Below are positions 1 to 12,000 of a stretch of DNA of 64,000 bases, in pieces. Numbering within the stretch: the stretch's first letter is position 1; each line of letters opens with the position of its first letter. Below the pieces are notes generated by a model. That model did no database searches, was not told the DNA's origin, and was given only the letters and a program-made list of their open reading frames with translations. A program made the position numbers and the translations under genes. This DNA is from Effrenium voratum. Its lineage: Eukaryota; Sar; Dinophyceae; Suessiales; Symbiodiniaceae. The DNA lies in assembly GCA_963377175.1 (NCBI GenBank), contig CAUJNA010001480.1, positions 789,441 to 853,440 of the forward strand, in the 5' to 3' direction.

Positions 1-151
1 CCCCGCAACAGCAAGCCGGGAAAATCCAGATAAAGATGCCAGGCTGAAACGAGCTGTCACACAACTGTCTTCTCATTTCAGCTCCTGCGCTGAATCAACA
101 CATTCAACAGCACTTGTCATTCAAATCATTCGGTGGCACCTGCACACCCGC

Positions 152-2913
152 CTCCAGGGATGCATCTGTTCGCCGTTGCACAAGTCCACCCGCCCCACCA
201 TGTAAGGCCGCCCCTGCAGGTCTTTGTGCAGGGAATCCGCGAAGTACATCTCGGAGCCTCGGAAAGCAAGCCACGCGGATCTACTTGGCAGCAGGGGTCA
301 AAACCGGTCGGGGAATGACACAGCCTGACACAAGACACTGCTCCCAAGAAACGTGAATTACATGCAGGCCATATATATATATAGTACATGAGGTTGGTCA
401 GAACCCAACACAGAAGCAAATACAAGAGACAATGAAGGCCAACCCGCATCTTCAACGAAACCCTTTTATCCTCCCAATTGACCTCTCAAAGCTGAGGAAC
501 ATGGCGACAATCTGACCTAGTCAGCGACTGGGTGGCCAGTGGAGTATTGAAGGGGTCCTTCTTTTGCATGCGCCACTTTAGAGGATATAGACAATACAAA
601 GGGTACCTTCCCCTATGAATCTGCACTTTCGGCTGAAATCCAGAGTCGACGTTTGCTGCCCATTTGCGGAAATCAGAAGGACTCCCTTTTCCTCTCAAAT
701 CCTCCCAAATACCAAAGGAAGCCGTTGACCAATCTTGGTTGTTTGGGCCATTTTTGTGCAACCCTGCATCTGCGACCAAGTTCTTCGTGCCTCATGGCAA
801 GTTGAAAAGCCATGCTGAGGAAAGGCGAATGCGAACTTTCGAAACATCCGGATCCACACGCAACATGGGCTTCAAAATGAACTGATCGATTTGCCCCCGC
901 CCACTGCATGGTCGCTAATCGCGCAACTCAGATTTTTGCGACCGGCTGCAAGCTCACTGCCCGGCTGGCCTGGGTTGGATGCTTCTTCGTACAAGTGCTT
1001 TGCAGCTCCTCCCAAATTCGCAGGGAAACTCATTCTCGGCTTCAAAACGAGATGCTTCAACTTAACGAGCCAAATGAAGAGATATGGGCACCCCTGAAAA
1101 TGCGTCTCCCCGGGTTCCGAGTTCAAGTCCGGCGTTGGCAATGCGCTTCGGTGCTTGGGCGACAACGTGATGGCTCTTGAGATTCAAACTTCCTGCATAG
1201 CGTATTCCCCGTTGCAAACCAATATGACAAAAGCCCAGATTCACGACATAATCGAACAGCTCGGCGCCAAGAAAAATATGTCCTGGTTTGTAGTATTCCA
1301 GAATCTGCCACTTCCTGCGAAAGCTGATGGTACTTTGCAGCCTCTGCTCCGCCTTGTCGACGTTCCAGTCCTAGCCGGAATCTAGGATTAGCAGCTCAAG
1401 AAGAATGGGTCCAAGTGACAGGGTGCAATCGGGTTGAACAAAACACAGCCACAAGTATCCCTTGAGAAAGGATCGTGAAAGCTTGGCAACTGACGGCAAC
1501 GAACAACACGGTTAGCCGTGCACTATAGATCTGTAATGAAGCACTTCGAGTAGCGGAAATTGAGGTCCAATGTCAAACAATGTCGGTGTGGGGCCCCTTG
1601 GAAGGTTCCTTCTGTCAGCGAGGCACCGCTCGAATCTTGCTCACATCAACATGCACGATATGGACAGCGCCAAGGAAAACCGGCACGCACATGGCTGCAT
1701 GGATCCCAATCCCGCATCTGAGGGCTCCATCCTGCTTTTGCCATGACCCACCTCTGAAGTAGTCACTGTGCTTGCCCATTGGTTATGGGTTCAATGGGAG
1801 CCACTGGGGGACCTAGCGAAACAAAACGGGACACAGGGTGCCACTGAGAACCAGCATGGTGTCTGCTGACGAACTGCCACATATTGACTTGTTGCTTTGA
1901 GACTGGTTTTGGGCTGCTTACTGCTTACTTGGGCATTAGCTTGTGCCTCCATTGCACGATTGAAACCCGTCGGAGCAGATTCCTAATCTGGGTGGAATGC
2001 ATTGCTGTTCCCCTCCCCCCTCGTAAGGTCGCTATGATTCGTCCCAATTGCCACCCGCTCGGATGCACCTCCGCAATGAGGTAGCGCCGCAACAAGCCGG
2101 GGACGTCCAGCGTCAACATTGGGTCCGCGTCCACATCGTGACCGTCTCTCCGGCCCTCGCCAGGAGCTCAACCCCGGTGAAGGAACAAACAACAGGCAAT
2201 GGCCAAACATCTCAGCTGTTTGAGAAACAGCAACCGTGTGTCAATGTGTCAACTGTGTCAACATGTGGGAGGGACTGCATCCTATCTCATAGTGTTCCAG
2301 GAAGAGCATGTTTCCAAGGCCTTGAATCTGTCTAAGCTCTGCTGCGTACAAAGGCGCACTCTGCCCTTAGCTCATCTTCCTCCCCTTCATTGTGAAACGC
2401 GTCAGGTCTCCGACGGTCCTTGCCATACAAATGAAAACGTGGAATCGCTCTTTCGACCCCGAGGCTTGGGCCTGCCGCCTATTAAAACACGTAAAACATT
2501 AGTTTGAAACATGAACTGGTAGGACTAATTAAAATCACGAGCCGCGCAGGGAACCACTGTGCCTATTGGCCATTCAGCAAGGGGGTTTGCCTTCAATAGG
2601 AGCTACAGTAAGGTCCAATACAAACCTTTCTGCCTGTGTTGGGTTTTGGGCGGTACTCGCGTGAAATTTGGGAGTGGGCCTTACCAACGCTGCCCCGCCC
2701 GGAAGGGTGGTACTTCAGAGGGATTGGCCATTCAGGGCGAATCTTGGGTCGTAGGACTTGCCGCCCTGGGCGCCTGCTCCAGCAGCGCCGGCAGCCTTTT
2801 CAGAAGCTCTTGGTAGGCATTCCAGTGGCCGAGCTCCCGGTGGACGCCCATCAGTTCTCTCTGAAGAGTTGCTGTTATCTTGTCATATCTTGTCCACTTT
2901 GCCAAGTTTAACT
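152..2913 (-). CDS. CRAL-TRIO (Sec14-like) lipid-binding protein, 3' part beyond window
   Basis: Exons in coding order: 2774 up to about 2913 (start unresolved), 2069-2155, 1235-1370 and 152-257. The first encodes a helical stretch (ELGHWNAYQELLKRLPALLE). The second contains LDVPGLLRRYLIAE and joins in phase 0 to DWNVDKAEQRLQ and FRRKW, which is the CRAL-TRIO N-terminal pattern (LLRFLRAR-W-V-KA followed by a W/F-R stretch). The last exon has HKDLQGRPYMVGRVDL, matching the conserved 'D-x-x-GRP' strand that opens the lipid-binding fold. Frames are continuous: exons 2 and 3 join GAG|GT to TAG|G in phase 0, and exons 3 and 4 join G|GC to GAG|GC in phase 1. The family binds phosphoinositides, tocopherol or similar lipids; the ligand cannot be told here. 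The rest of the domain lies left of base 1. The 5' limit is unclear: the upstream kinesin exon ends only about 180 bp away, so separate gene versus fusion is open. Confidence 0.88.
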
Positions 2914-3094
2914 CTAAAAGGCACAAAGGATTGCAAAGGGGCTTGAGCTCAAGTCTTGCTCCTTCCTTGCAATCGTGAACTGGACTCCAGACTGTGGGTC
3001 ACTCAATCTGCGCTGCTGCTGAATATCGTCCTGAGAACCGCAGGCGGTCGTACCAACAAAGTACCAATGACAGGGGAAGCATCCAAAAACTTGC

Positions 3095-5631
3095 TTCTGT
3101 CTCGGCCGGGCAGTACGGGCTCACAACAGCCTTCACTCTCATGGGCGTCCTTCCATCCGATGGCATCTTTGTCAGCAACATCATTGAACAGTTCTTGACC
3201 AGGGTTAGAGCATCGCATTTGTTTATCTGCTTCATCAAAGTGAAACGCAAACTTTCCTGCGGTGGCTTTTGCTACAAAAGGAAGCTGCCCAGTCCCTCTT
3301 TTCATTCATCGTTTTCATCCTCTCAACGAAGCCGGGAGAACTTCCACCGAAATGAACTTTACCAATGAAGTAGCGGCCGCAATGCTGGATCCAAGGTCTG
3401 AACGAAACATGCCTGGAGCCAAGGGCTTCCTGAGCAAGAGCCCAGAAGCCATGGGAAAAGAAGGGCACCCTTTTGGTGAAGCTTGATTTTGAAGGGAGCC
3501 CCACCCAACGCAAAACCAAAGCGCTACGGTAAATGGTAACGCGATCGGCCCCACGCTGAGCTTACTTGTCCGAAAGGGCTGAAGCAACAACGTCCCAGTC
3601 CCTGGCCCGCCACTGCCACGTCGGGTGAGGCCCCCTGGCGCCCGTAGCCAAAAGTAGGTGTTGCTTGGAATAGTGGTCGTCTTGACTCCTTTTTCATGTG
3701 TCCGTGAAGAGCCTCCCGAGGGAGGGCCTCCCCAGATTTCCCAGATTTGACCCGAATCCATATTAAGCCTTAATAAGGCTTAATAACGCTTAATAACGCT
3801 TAATAATTGGTTATTTAGATGAGACTGCTCAAAACGGACATGGTCTCTTATATTTTCAACAAATCCTTCAAAACCGCCATCTCGAAAGACATCCAGCCTA
3901 GAACACATGCCCCAGGATTCTAGTCAAAGTACCATACTTCGAAAAGGGACCAAAACATCGTTTCTTTTTGAGAAGTAAGAGGGGTGGTATGGGAGGGGAG
4001 GGGGGGTAAGAGGGGGTGGGGAAGGGAGGGGAGGGAAGGGAGGGGAGGGAGGGGACGGGGAAGGGGGAGGAAGGAGGAAGGGGGGGGGCCAAAAGCGTGT
4101 CCCTGTGCAGGTTTTGGGAGGGGGGCCTCCCCACCACATTAAGCCTTATTAAGCCTTATTAAGCCCTATTAAGCCTTATTAAGCCTTACTAAGCCTTATT
4201 AAAGCTTATTAAGGCTTAATAAGCTTTAATCGGCCCTGCTAGCAAACAGTCGCATTTTCCTACATTTTGGAACCCCTCCGAAATTCTTGCTTGATTTGGG
4301 AGACTGGGCTGCCCTCAACATTACACTGGTGATCTAAACCACCTCACTTGGGAATCGCAGCAGGTTTGGCTTCTCGCTCCTGATTTACGGGCCCCACCTT
4401 TGCCGTTACCTTTGCACTTGGCGGAGTTGAGCAATTGCAGCTAGATTCGAGCAAAGTACCCCCAAAAACGATCACACATCATGAAAAACACAGAAAACCC
4501 TGAACCAACATTAAACATGCAAGAAAACCAAATCTGGGGAGGCCCTCCCTCGGGAGGCCCTTCGGGGACACATGACTTTTGGTTGGCGGACCCTCCCCCC
4601 TGCCCCCCGCTGTCGTTCAGGACCCCTATTTTGAGAAAGCCCATATGGGGGTTTCTCGAAATCGGGGACCCCTTCAGGTGGTTGGCTTCCTTTTGCTTAC
4701 CATCCAAAAAACAAACAGACCCATATAACTGCATGAGCCCTGTCTGCTTTCCATTGCCATTCAGACAAGCGCAGCTTGTGAAGACAATGCTTGCACCAAT
4801 ACACCTCTCAACACCAGGCCGTGTCCAGGATAAAGCCAAATACGGCTAAGATCCAGCTATGTAAGTCTGGGAGGGGTACGCCTGATATACATGTATATGT
4901 AGAGAGAGAGAGAGAGAAAGAGAGAGATTGCCTTTTCATTTGGGGCTTCGGAGCTAGCTCCGGAACACGCTTCACGTCTAGTCCTACGGCTGTGAGGCTT
5001 TCCTGGCATTTTCCTGCCCGCCGGCCACCTGGCACCACCACAAGTCGCATCCAACCGCAGCGCCCCAAAAATCCGCGACTCACTCACGGAAGCGCCTCTG
5101 GGCGATTGGAAGTCGGTGGACATGGACCTGCCAGGACCGCGAGGTCCAAAAAGCGGATGGAGGGGTCCGACTCATTGAATACCCACGGTGTGGCCTCTAT
5201 GGCATGGGCGGTTCCACAGATTAGCTTCCATCTTGAACCTTCTGGACCAAAGGCTAGGCTCAACGAGGGCAAGCAAAGGTCAAAGGGCCCACAAATAAAG
5301 ACTGATCTTGGGCCCAGAATCCCTGTGCCCAGGGGCTCAAAAGGGGGCGTGGAATCAAGGGATCCCCCCGTTCAGGATCATTCCCTCACTCAGGTAACTC
5401 GCTGAAGGATTTCTGCCGAAAAGCTGCAATTCGCCGGGGTTCCGTGGAAGCAAAGGACTTGGAACCAAAAGCCCCAGCAACTCACGCGCCTTTTGAGGCG
5501 CTCACTGCCAGCAAGATCCACCAGGTGCAGCCTGCCGCAATCAACCCACCCAACGTGTCCTGATATTGCCCGCATGTATCACACCTTTATCAGAGCTGGT
5601 CTATCCGAAGGTATCCCTGATATGTGTGTAG

Positions 5632-5678
<47 letters not shown>

Positions 5679-6001
5679 TGTATGTATGTATGTATGTATG
5701 TATGTATGTATGTATGTATGTATGTATGTGTATATATATACATATATTCAGTATATATATATATATATATGTATATATGGTCGGTGTGTATGTATGTATG
5801 TATGTATGTATGTATGTATGTATGTATATATAGATATATATATATATATGTATGTATATATTATGTGAGTAAGAATCAACATTTGTTGTTTGGGGTGTAT
5901 TCATTTCAACGTTGGAACGTCCCGTATCTTTTCTCAGGTTTTGTCAGGGTTTGGGACCTTTGGGAGTATTGCTTTGTTGGACGTCCCATATCGGTTTCTG
6001 C

Positions 6002-6078
<77 letters not shown>

Positions 6079-9000
6079 AAAAAAAAAAAAGCTAGTAAGA
6101 AGAAGCGGAAACAAATCAAAAAAATAAACATGTGCATGACACACTCCGGCATCATGTTGAAGCTGACTCATATCATGCGATTTTTTTTCAAATATATATG
6201 TACATATATATTGTATGTATCTATATATATATATACATGTGTACCTGTATCCGATTTCCCAGTAGCATCTTAAACTCTATTCCCTGGAAAGTCTTCGTGC
6301 ATCTCCCAGTGGTATCCCAGTCGTGCCCCAGTTGTTGTATTTTGGTAGTGTTTTTGGTGCTGTTTTGGTGGTGTCCTGGTAGTGTCCCGGTGTGTTTTTG
6401 GCGATGTTTTGTCGGTGTGTCGGTGGCGTCCCCGTTGTGTTTTTGGCCGTGCTTTGGCGGTGTCGGTGGTGTCTTGGTGGTGTGGTGGTGCTTTGATGAC
6501 CTCTTGGTGGTGTTTCGATGGTGTCCTGCTTGCGTTCCTGATTTCGGTGTCCAGTGGTGGTCTCCCAGTGGTGTCCCAGCGGTGTCCCGATTGTTGTATT
6601 TGGGGTGTTTTGGCGGTGTCCCGAAAGGGGCTTTGCCCAGAGAAGATACAGGTGTGCAAGTTGGAGGCTTTGCGCATCAAAGTGTAGCGCAAGCTTGGTT
6701 GCACTTTGGGTACGTTTGGTAAGGAAATGACAACGTATATCTTGTCTTACAGGGAAGGACACCTCATTCGAGGCGACACGACCAACCCAAACTTGGAGTT
6801 ACTGCCTCCTGACAGCCTTGCGCTTTACTGGACCTGCTCTCCAGGTCTGGTCCTGTGGCCATTGGGGTCCATTGTCAGGATAACTAAATATTTATGAACC
6901 TATCGATTTATTCATTCACGCATTCATTCAGTCAAGTCCACTCCAGTTCATTCCATTTCATTCCATTTCATTCTATTTCATTCCATTTCATTTCATTCAT
7001 TTGTTAGTTCATTTCATGTCATTTCAGTTCATTCATTCATGTTGGTTGCTGTATTTGTGTATTTGTGTTTATTGGCTTACTGTTTTGTTTGTGTGTGTGG
7101 TTTTCTTCATGATGTTGGACATGTTTGATCGTCCTTTATCTGCTTCTTAAGTTTGATGTTTATCTATTTGCTTATTTGTTTGCTTATGTATTCATTCATT
7201 CGTTCATTAATTAATTAATTAATTCATTCATTCATTCATTCATTTCGTTTATAGTTGTGCTCTTACTTGTCTATCTATGCTAGGATTTATGTATGTATTG
7301 GTTTGCATGCATTGCTTGAGTAGCTCATTCATTTATTTGTCTGGCTATTGACTCATGTATATACTTATCTACTTATCTATTAATTTGCTTATTGTTTTTC
7401 CATTCACGAGTAAATCGCTTTATGTGCGGAAGTGTTCATTCAACCAATTAATGTGCTTATTCATATATTCATGTCACGTATAACTTTAAGTGTCAACTTA
7501 TTTGCGTCTCTATTGATCATTATGTTCGCGCGCATATCATGATATCATGATCTCGATAAGTCTGGGTTCTGTTCGCTGTGTCATTTCCTGATTCAAGGGG
7601 GTCCAAAAACAACATACCCTGTCTCCTTAAAGCTGACAGGATATCTTGGAGACTGCCTGTTCACTTCCATGATTCTTCAAAACGCGATACCAGAGTTGGG
7701 CCAACAACCTGGTATTTAACAGGGTGGAGGAGACCCCAGAGTGTGGACCGCTGTTTCCACTCCTTGTGGTCTTCAACTACCACTGAGCCTCTTCCCGCCA
7801 GCCTCCCTCGCAGGGTGGCGCCGATCTCCGGGTCCTTCTGCGTAGCAGTGAGGGTGAAGATCAGGTGGGACCTGCTCGGACCAGACACCGGGTGCCCTGG
7901 GCACCTCTCAATACGGTGGTTTCTCAAAATCGTGGGCCCGCTTTGGGCGATATTTTAGTGGCAAAGGTACCCTTTTTGGGTGATGTGAAGCTCGCGTCAC
8001 TCTCCAACACTTGAGCAGCCCCAAAACCCCACTGACTTTTGGTGTTATCAATATGGCAGAAAGGTCGTAGACCTACCTTTAACCCCTATTGAACCAGGTA
8101 GTAGAACCCTCCAAACTGGCCGCCAAAGAGTTTTCCAGACCCCCAAACCACTGATTAGTTTGTGACGAGACTCCGTTAATGTTGGCGTCCTTCTAAACAC
8201 CACTGAAATGGGGCTTGATGGTTTGAGATTTACTTTTTAGGGCAGTCCCAACATGCTCGTGATATGTTGTGATCCCGTGCGATGCATTGTGGAAGCAAAC
8301 CCCTATAGGAAAAAGCTGCTAAAAGTCAGTCCCAGACATGAAGAAGTGCGTCAACAATTGTGGCCACGGACCTAGGCACCTGTTTGCACCAAAGGCCTGC
8401 ACCGAAAAACAAGGCCTAGTGACAGCAGGTTCTTTCCTCAATCAATCCCTACGAGAATCGGCTGACAAACTAAACGTGGTACACATGCTTGCTCTCTTGT
8501 TCGCTTCCGAAGGCTCTGCGGTGCCATGCTATGCGAACTCTCACATTCTCATGAAGCCCCAAACGGAGTATGAGGTGGCCGCCTTGAGCAATTCTGCGTG
8601 CATCAGGAACTCACTGAGTAACCTTTCCAGCGGTGACATAATGTCGAGCGTGCCTGCTGCTGTTGTGGTTCATGTCCGTCTTTGCCGTCTCCTGGCGGAG
8701 GCTTGGAATGTCTGTGGACAAAAACTAACGAAGAAGCATGCATCTCACAACTGATAGCGATGCTCGATGAGGAATTATCCAAAGAACGCGGCTGTGCACG
8801 CAGAATCCATTCATCCCTTTTTGACACCAGGTCACAAGAACCTCCCTTCTCTGTCGTCGTCAACGCACATTGAGTCATTGAGTTCACAAACATGTCTATT
8901 GCATGCCGTGAGTTGTGCAATGGCTGATTGAGTGAGCGAGTCAGTAAATGAGTGAGTGAGAAAAGGAAAAAGGCTAGTTGATAAACGTTGATAAGAACGC

Positions 9001-12000
9001 TTTTTGCAGGCATGGCCATTCTGTGTAGAATATGTGCGCATACTCAGACCAAACGACAAACCTTTGCAGCCTCGGCCAGCGCCTCCCATTGCCATGTCAA
9101 AGGGCAGTTGGGGGAACAGTCGGGATGGGGATGGCTGGTTGCGGCTTGCCAGTTTCATAAACCGTGTGGGGGCGGGCGGGTATCGGGTGGCCAGGGTGAC
9201 CCGGCTGGCACTGGATGCAGGTACCCCTGGGTGCCTCGGGTGCCCTTGTTCTTTTAATTTTGTGGTTTTGTTGCGCCGCGTTGCCTCACTTGTGCTCTTT
9301 TGATGGTAGTTATGCGTGTCAGATTGGATTCAAGGGGAAACCAAAAAGAAATCCGAAGCCATTTTGGGGGTCCAAGTCCCTACGCCACATGCCGGCAGTG
9401 CCCGGCGCTTCATGCCCTCCGCCAGCGCTGCCAATGCGTCTTCCGGCGTCTGGGCCTGGAAAGCCCAATTCAATCTGGTCGCCGGTCCGAGGATTCACGG
9501 GGTCCACTCCTTGGAGTGGTTCGAGCTGAAAGAGAAGCCGGTCAGTTGGTAGCTGTCTGTGACTATTAACTTCTTGGGACTATGTGTAGCATTCGGGGCT
9601 CTCAAAGACCTTCAAGCACTATGCCTTTCCCATGTCTCCTCTTACCATGGCTCCAACTCTGGTGCTGTTGGAATCCTCTGGGAGAGCTAAGCTGGGAATG
9701 ACCGGGGTCCTTTGGACCATCGAAACTGAGCTTCCAATGAAGGACTGGGGAGCCATCAGCAGTCCTCAAACTGTTGCGGTTCACGGGGCAAGGCGGTGAA
9801 TCTAAGTCCGTGTTTGGCTGCACATGTTGTTTTCCATCAAGTGGCATGGTAAATATGCAGTATCGCCATGCATGTGGATGATTGGTTTTCTAAACGACTA
9901 TCCCTCTAAATAAAAGCATGCATTTTCCGAACACCCTCATACTCTTGATCCTGCGACTCCTTGACAACAACTTCGTGGGAAGATGATGGAATCCTTGGCT
10001 GGGACAATCTCGGAGAGCAGCCCAGACTCAGACAAACATCCGCGAATGTGCGGCTTCTTCGCTGCTTCCCCCAATTCGCTTGTTGTGCTTTTGCGCTGCA
10101 ACTGCAGGGACGCTAGTCAATGCTGTTTCGATTGAATCGATGCGACCCAGTCGCAACAGAACCAACACAACCAGCGACTGACCCTCTGCCCGTATCCGCC
10201 TGCCGCCTCACCGCGTCTGGGCACCGGAAGCTACAAATTCCTGGCGGTAGAGCTTTTGACTGGCTCGGGACCAGGGGCAGACTCTCCGTTCCCTTGCAAG
10301 AATAAAGCCTCTGCCCTATTGATCGAATTTGGGGAAGTGTGGCTTCCTTGGGTGGCGAAAGTGCCAATCAACCTGGAAGGCATTCTGCAAGGGTGTTTCC
10401 AGAAACTGGAATCTAATCAGACCCTACACAGAGCAGTGGTTCCTTTTGGTTTCCTTTGGGCACCTAACCCGTTTTGTGGAATCCCACGTTCCACAATTCT
10501 CAGAGTCCACCTGCAAACCCATGCATCCTGGGACAGATCATGCTCTTGCTTGCAGTCACAACTCTTTCGTTGTATTCTTGAGCTGTGCTCAATCTGGCTT
10601 AGTTGAAGTGACTACAGTTTGTCAGTCATGCTGCGAAAGTTTAAAGATTCAAGGCTAGACCGAAGCGCCACGGTGCCTTCATGCTCGCTGCGCACTTCGT
10701 GGACCTCTACCTGGGTCCAAGCTAGAGTCCATCCCATGTAGCAAGGTTCATTGTGTCCCGCTTTACCTATGCACCATCGAGCCACCTGTGCCTATGCTTG
10801 GCCCCACGGGAGACCATCGCATCAGCGTTGAATTCCAACGTCTGCCCCCTGGTTCTGATGCATGGTAGGATTGCCGCCGCATAGCCATGGACATTGTGTC
10901 TATTGTGCCTATTGTGTCTGTTGCAACTACAAACGTTCCATGTTTTTCGCCAAGCATCTTGGGCCTGTCCAGCAGGAGAGCCCTGTGGGCATAAAATCAT
11001 TGGGGCACAAAGCCACAAAGGAAGCAGGAAGGGAGCAATAAAGAGCGACAGGGGAACAACATGCATGCAAAGGAATGCAATGCAGCATGCACCCTAAGCA
11101 GGATGCATTTGAAACTGGGCTTCTGCGCTGCCCATGTGCTTGCTTTAGCAGATGCACGTGCGCCCTTCGTGATGCAACTCCGAGTAAAGAAACGGATTCA
11201 ACCGAATCGATGTTAAGGCATGCGAACGGAGATACACCCATTTCGGCGCCAGCTGTGGAATCTAGTGATTCCAAAGCCCAAACATGGTCTCCAAGAAGCT
11301 CTCTATCCTTCCGTTGCGCGCAGTGTTGCACAGATTGCACTTACTGTCACAAACAAACGCACATCGCTACGCGGTGGTTGTCAACATTATGGTCCCCAAT
11401 TGGTTCCCTTTGAAAGTAGGTCAGCTTGAACCAGGCTCCCAGAAAGGGCTCCTATTTTTGAAACGCTCCAACTTGCATGAAGCTTTCTGAATTGTTCACA
11501 CCAGCCACAAACACCAGCCACAACCAGGCGCCCTTCAAACGTTCGCAGGGCGGGCCTCCCCCCTTCGTGGAATTCGGTTGACAACCAAGAACGCAGTTCC
11601 AAACTACATGGGAACCAGGGGTGAGTGCCTCCCTCGTGGGTCTGACTGGGCCAGTTGAGTCGCGCGCATGTGAGACGTTGCCGGGGCTCAGGAGGTCCCT
11701 GACCTCAAGGCACACGGCAGTCACGCAAAGAAGCCAGGTATCTTCCTTCCACAGACAACTTTTCGGTTACGCAAAGTGCGAGGCAACCGGAATATGGGTC
11801 TCCAAACTGGAAACTGGGGGTACCCGGAAAAAAAACGAGTTTTCCTTTCATGGTCCATGACGCACCGACGCGCCCATCTATCATTCCCCAAAAAAATGGC
11901 CCTGGGGGCCAAGGTTAAGCAGCCATGTTTCTGAGATCTGTCTGTCATGTTCCACGTGAGCGAAAAAGCGATGTTTGTTGCTGTCCCTTTCCTTAATTGT

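Noticed and set aside
1..30. Resemblance of the first bases to the CRAL-TRIO exon at 2.1 kb
   Set aside because: Only about 20 bases are similar, and the rest of the frame cannot be seen beyond the edge.
1105..1142. Possible tRNA-like T-arm (gttcaagtcc)
   Set aside because: The stem bases do not pair and no acceptor or anticodon arms are present.
4949..5270. Stretches resembling kinesin 'ESLTAVG' and 'FGPEGSRWK'
   Set aside because: They fall where the missing INKSL helix is expected, but the frames break and no matching splice pair was found; similarity too short.
5493..6273. Long frames of up to 200 codons over the ATGT and CAA repeats
   Set aside because: They consist of repeated MYVC or poly-Q/N/T runs and lie inside a kinesin intron; they are open only because the repeat unit lacks stops.
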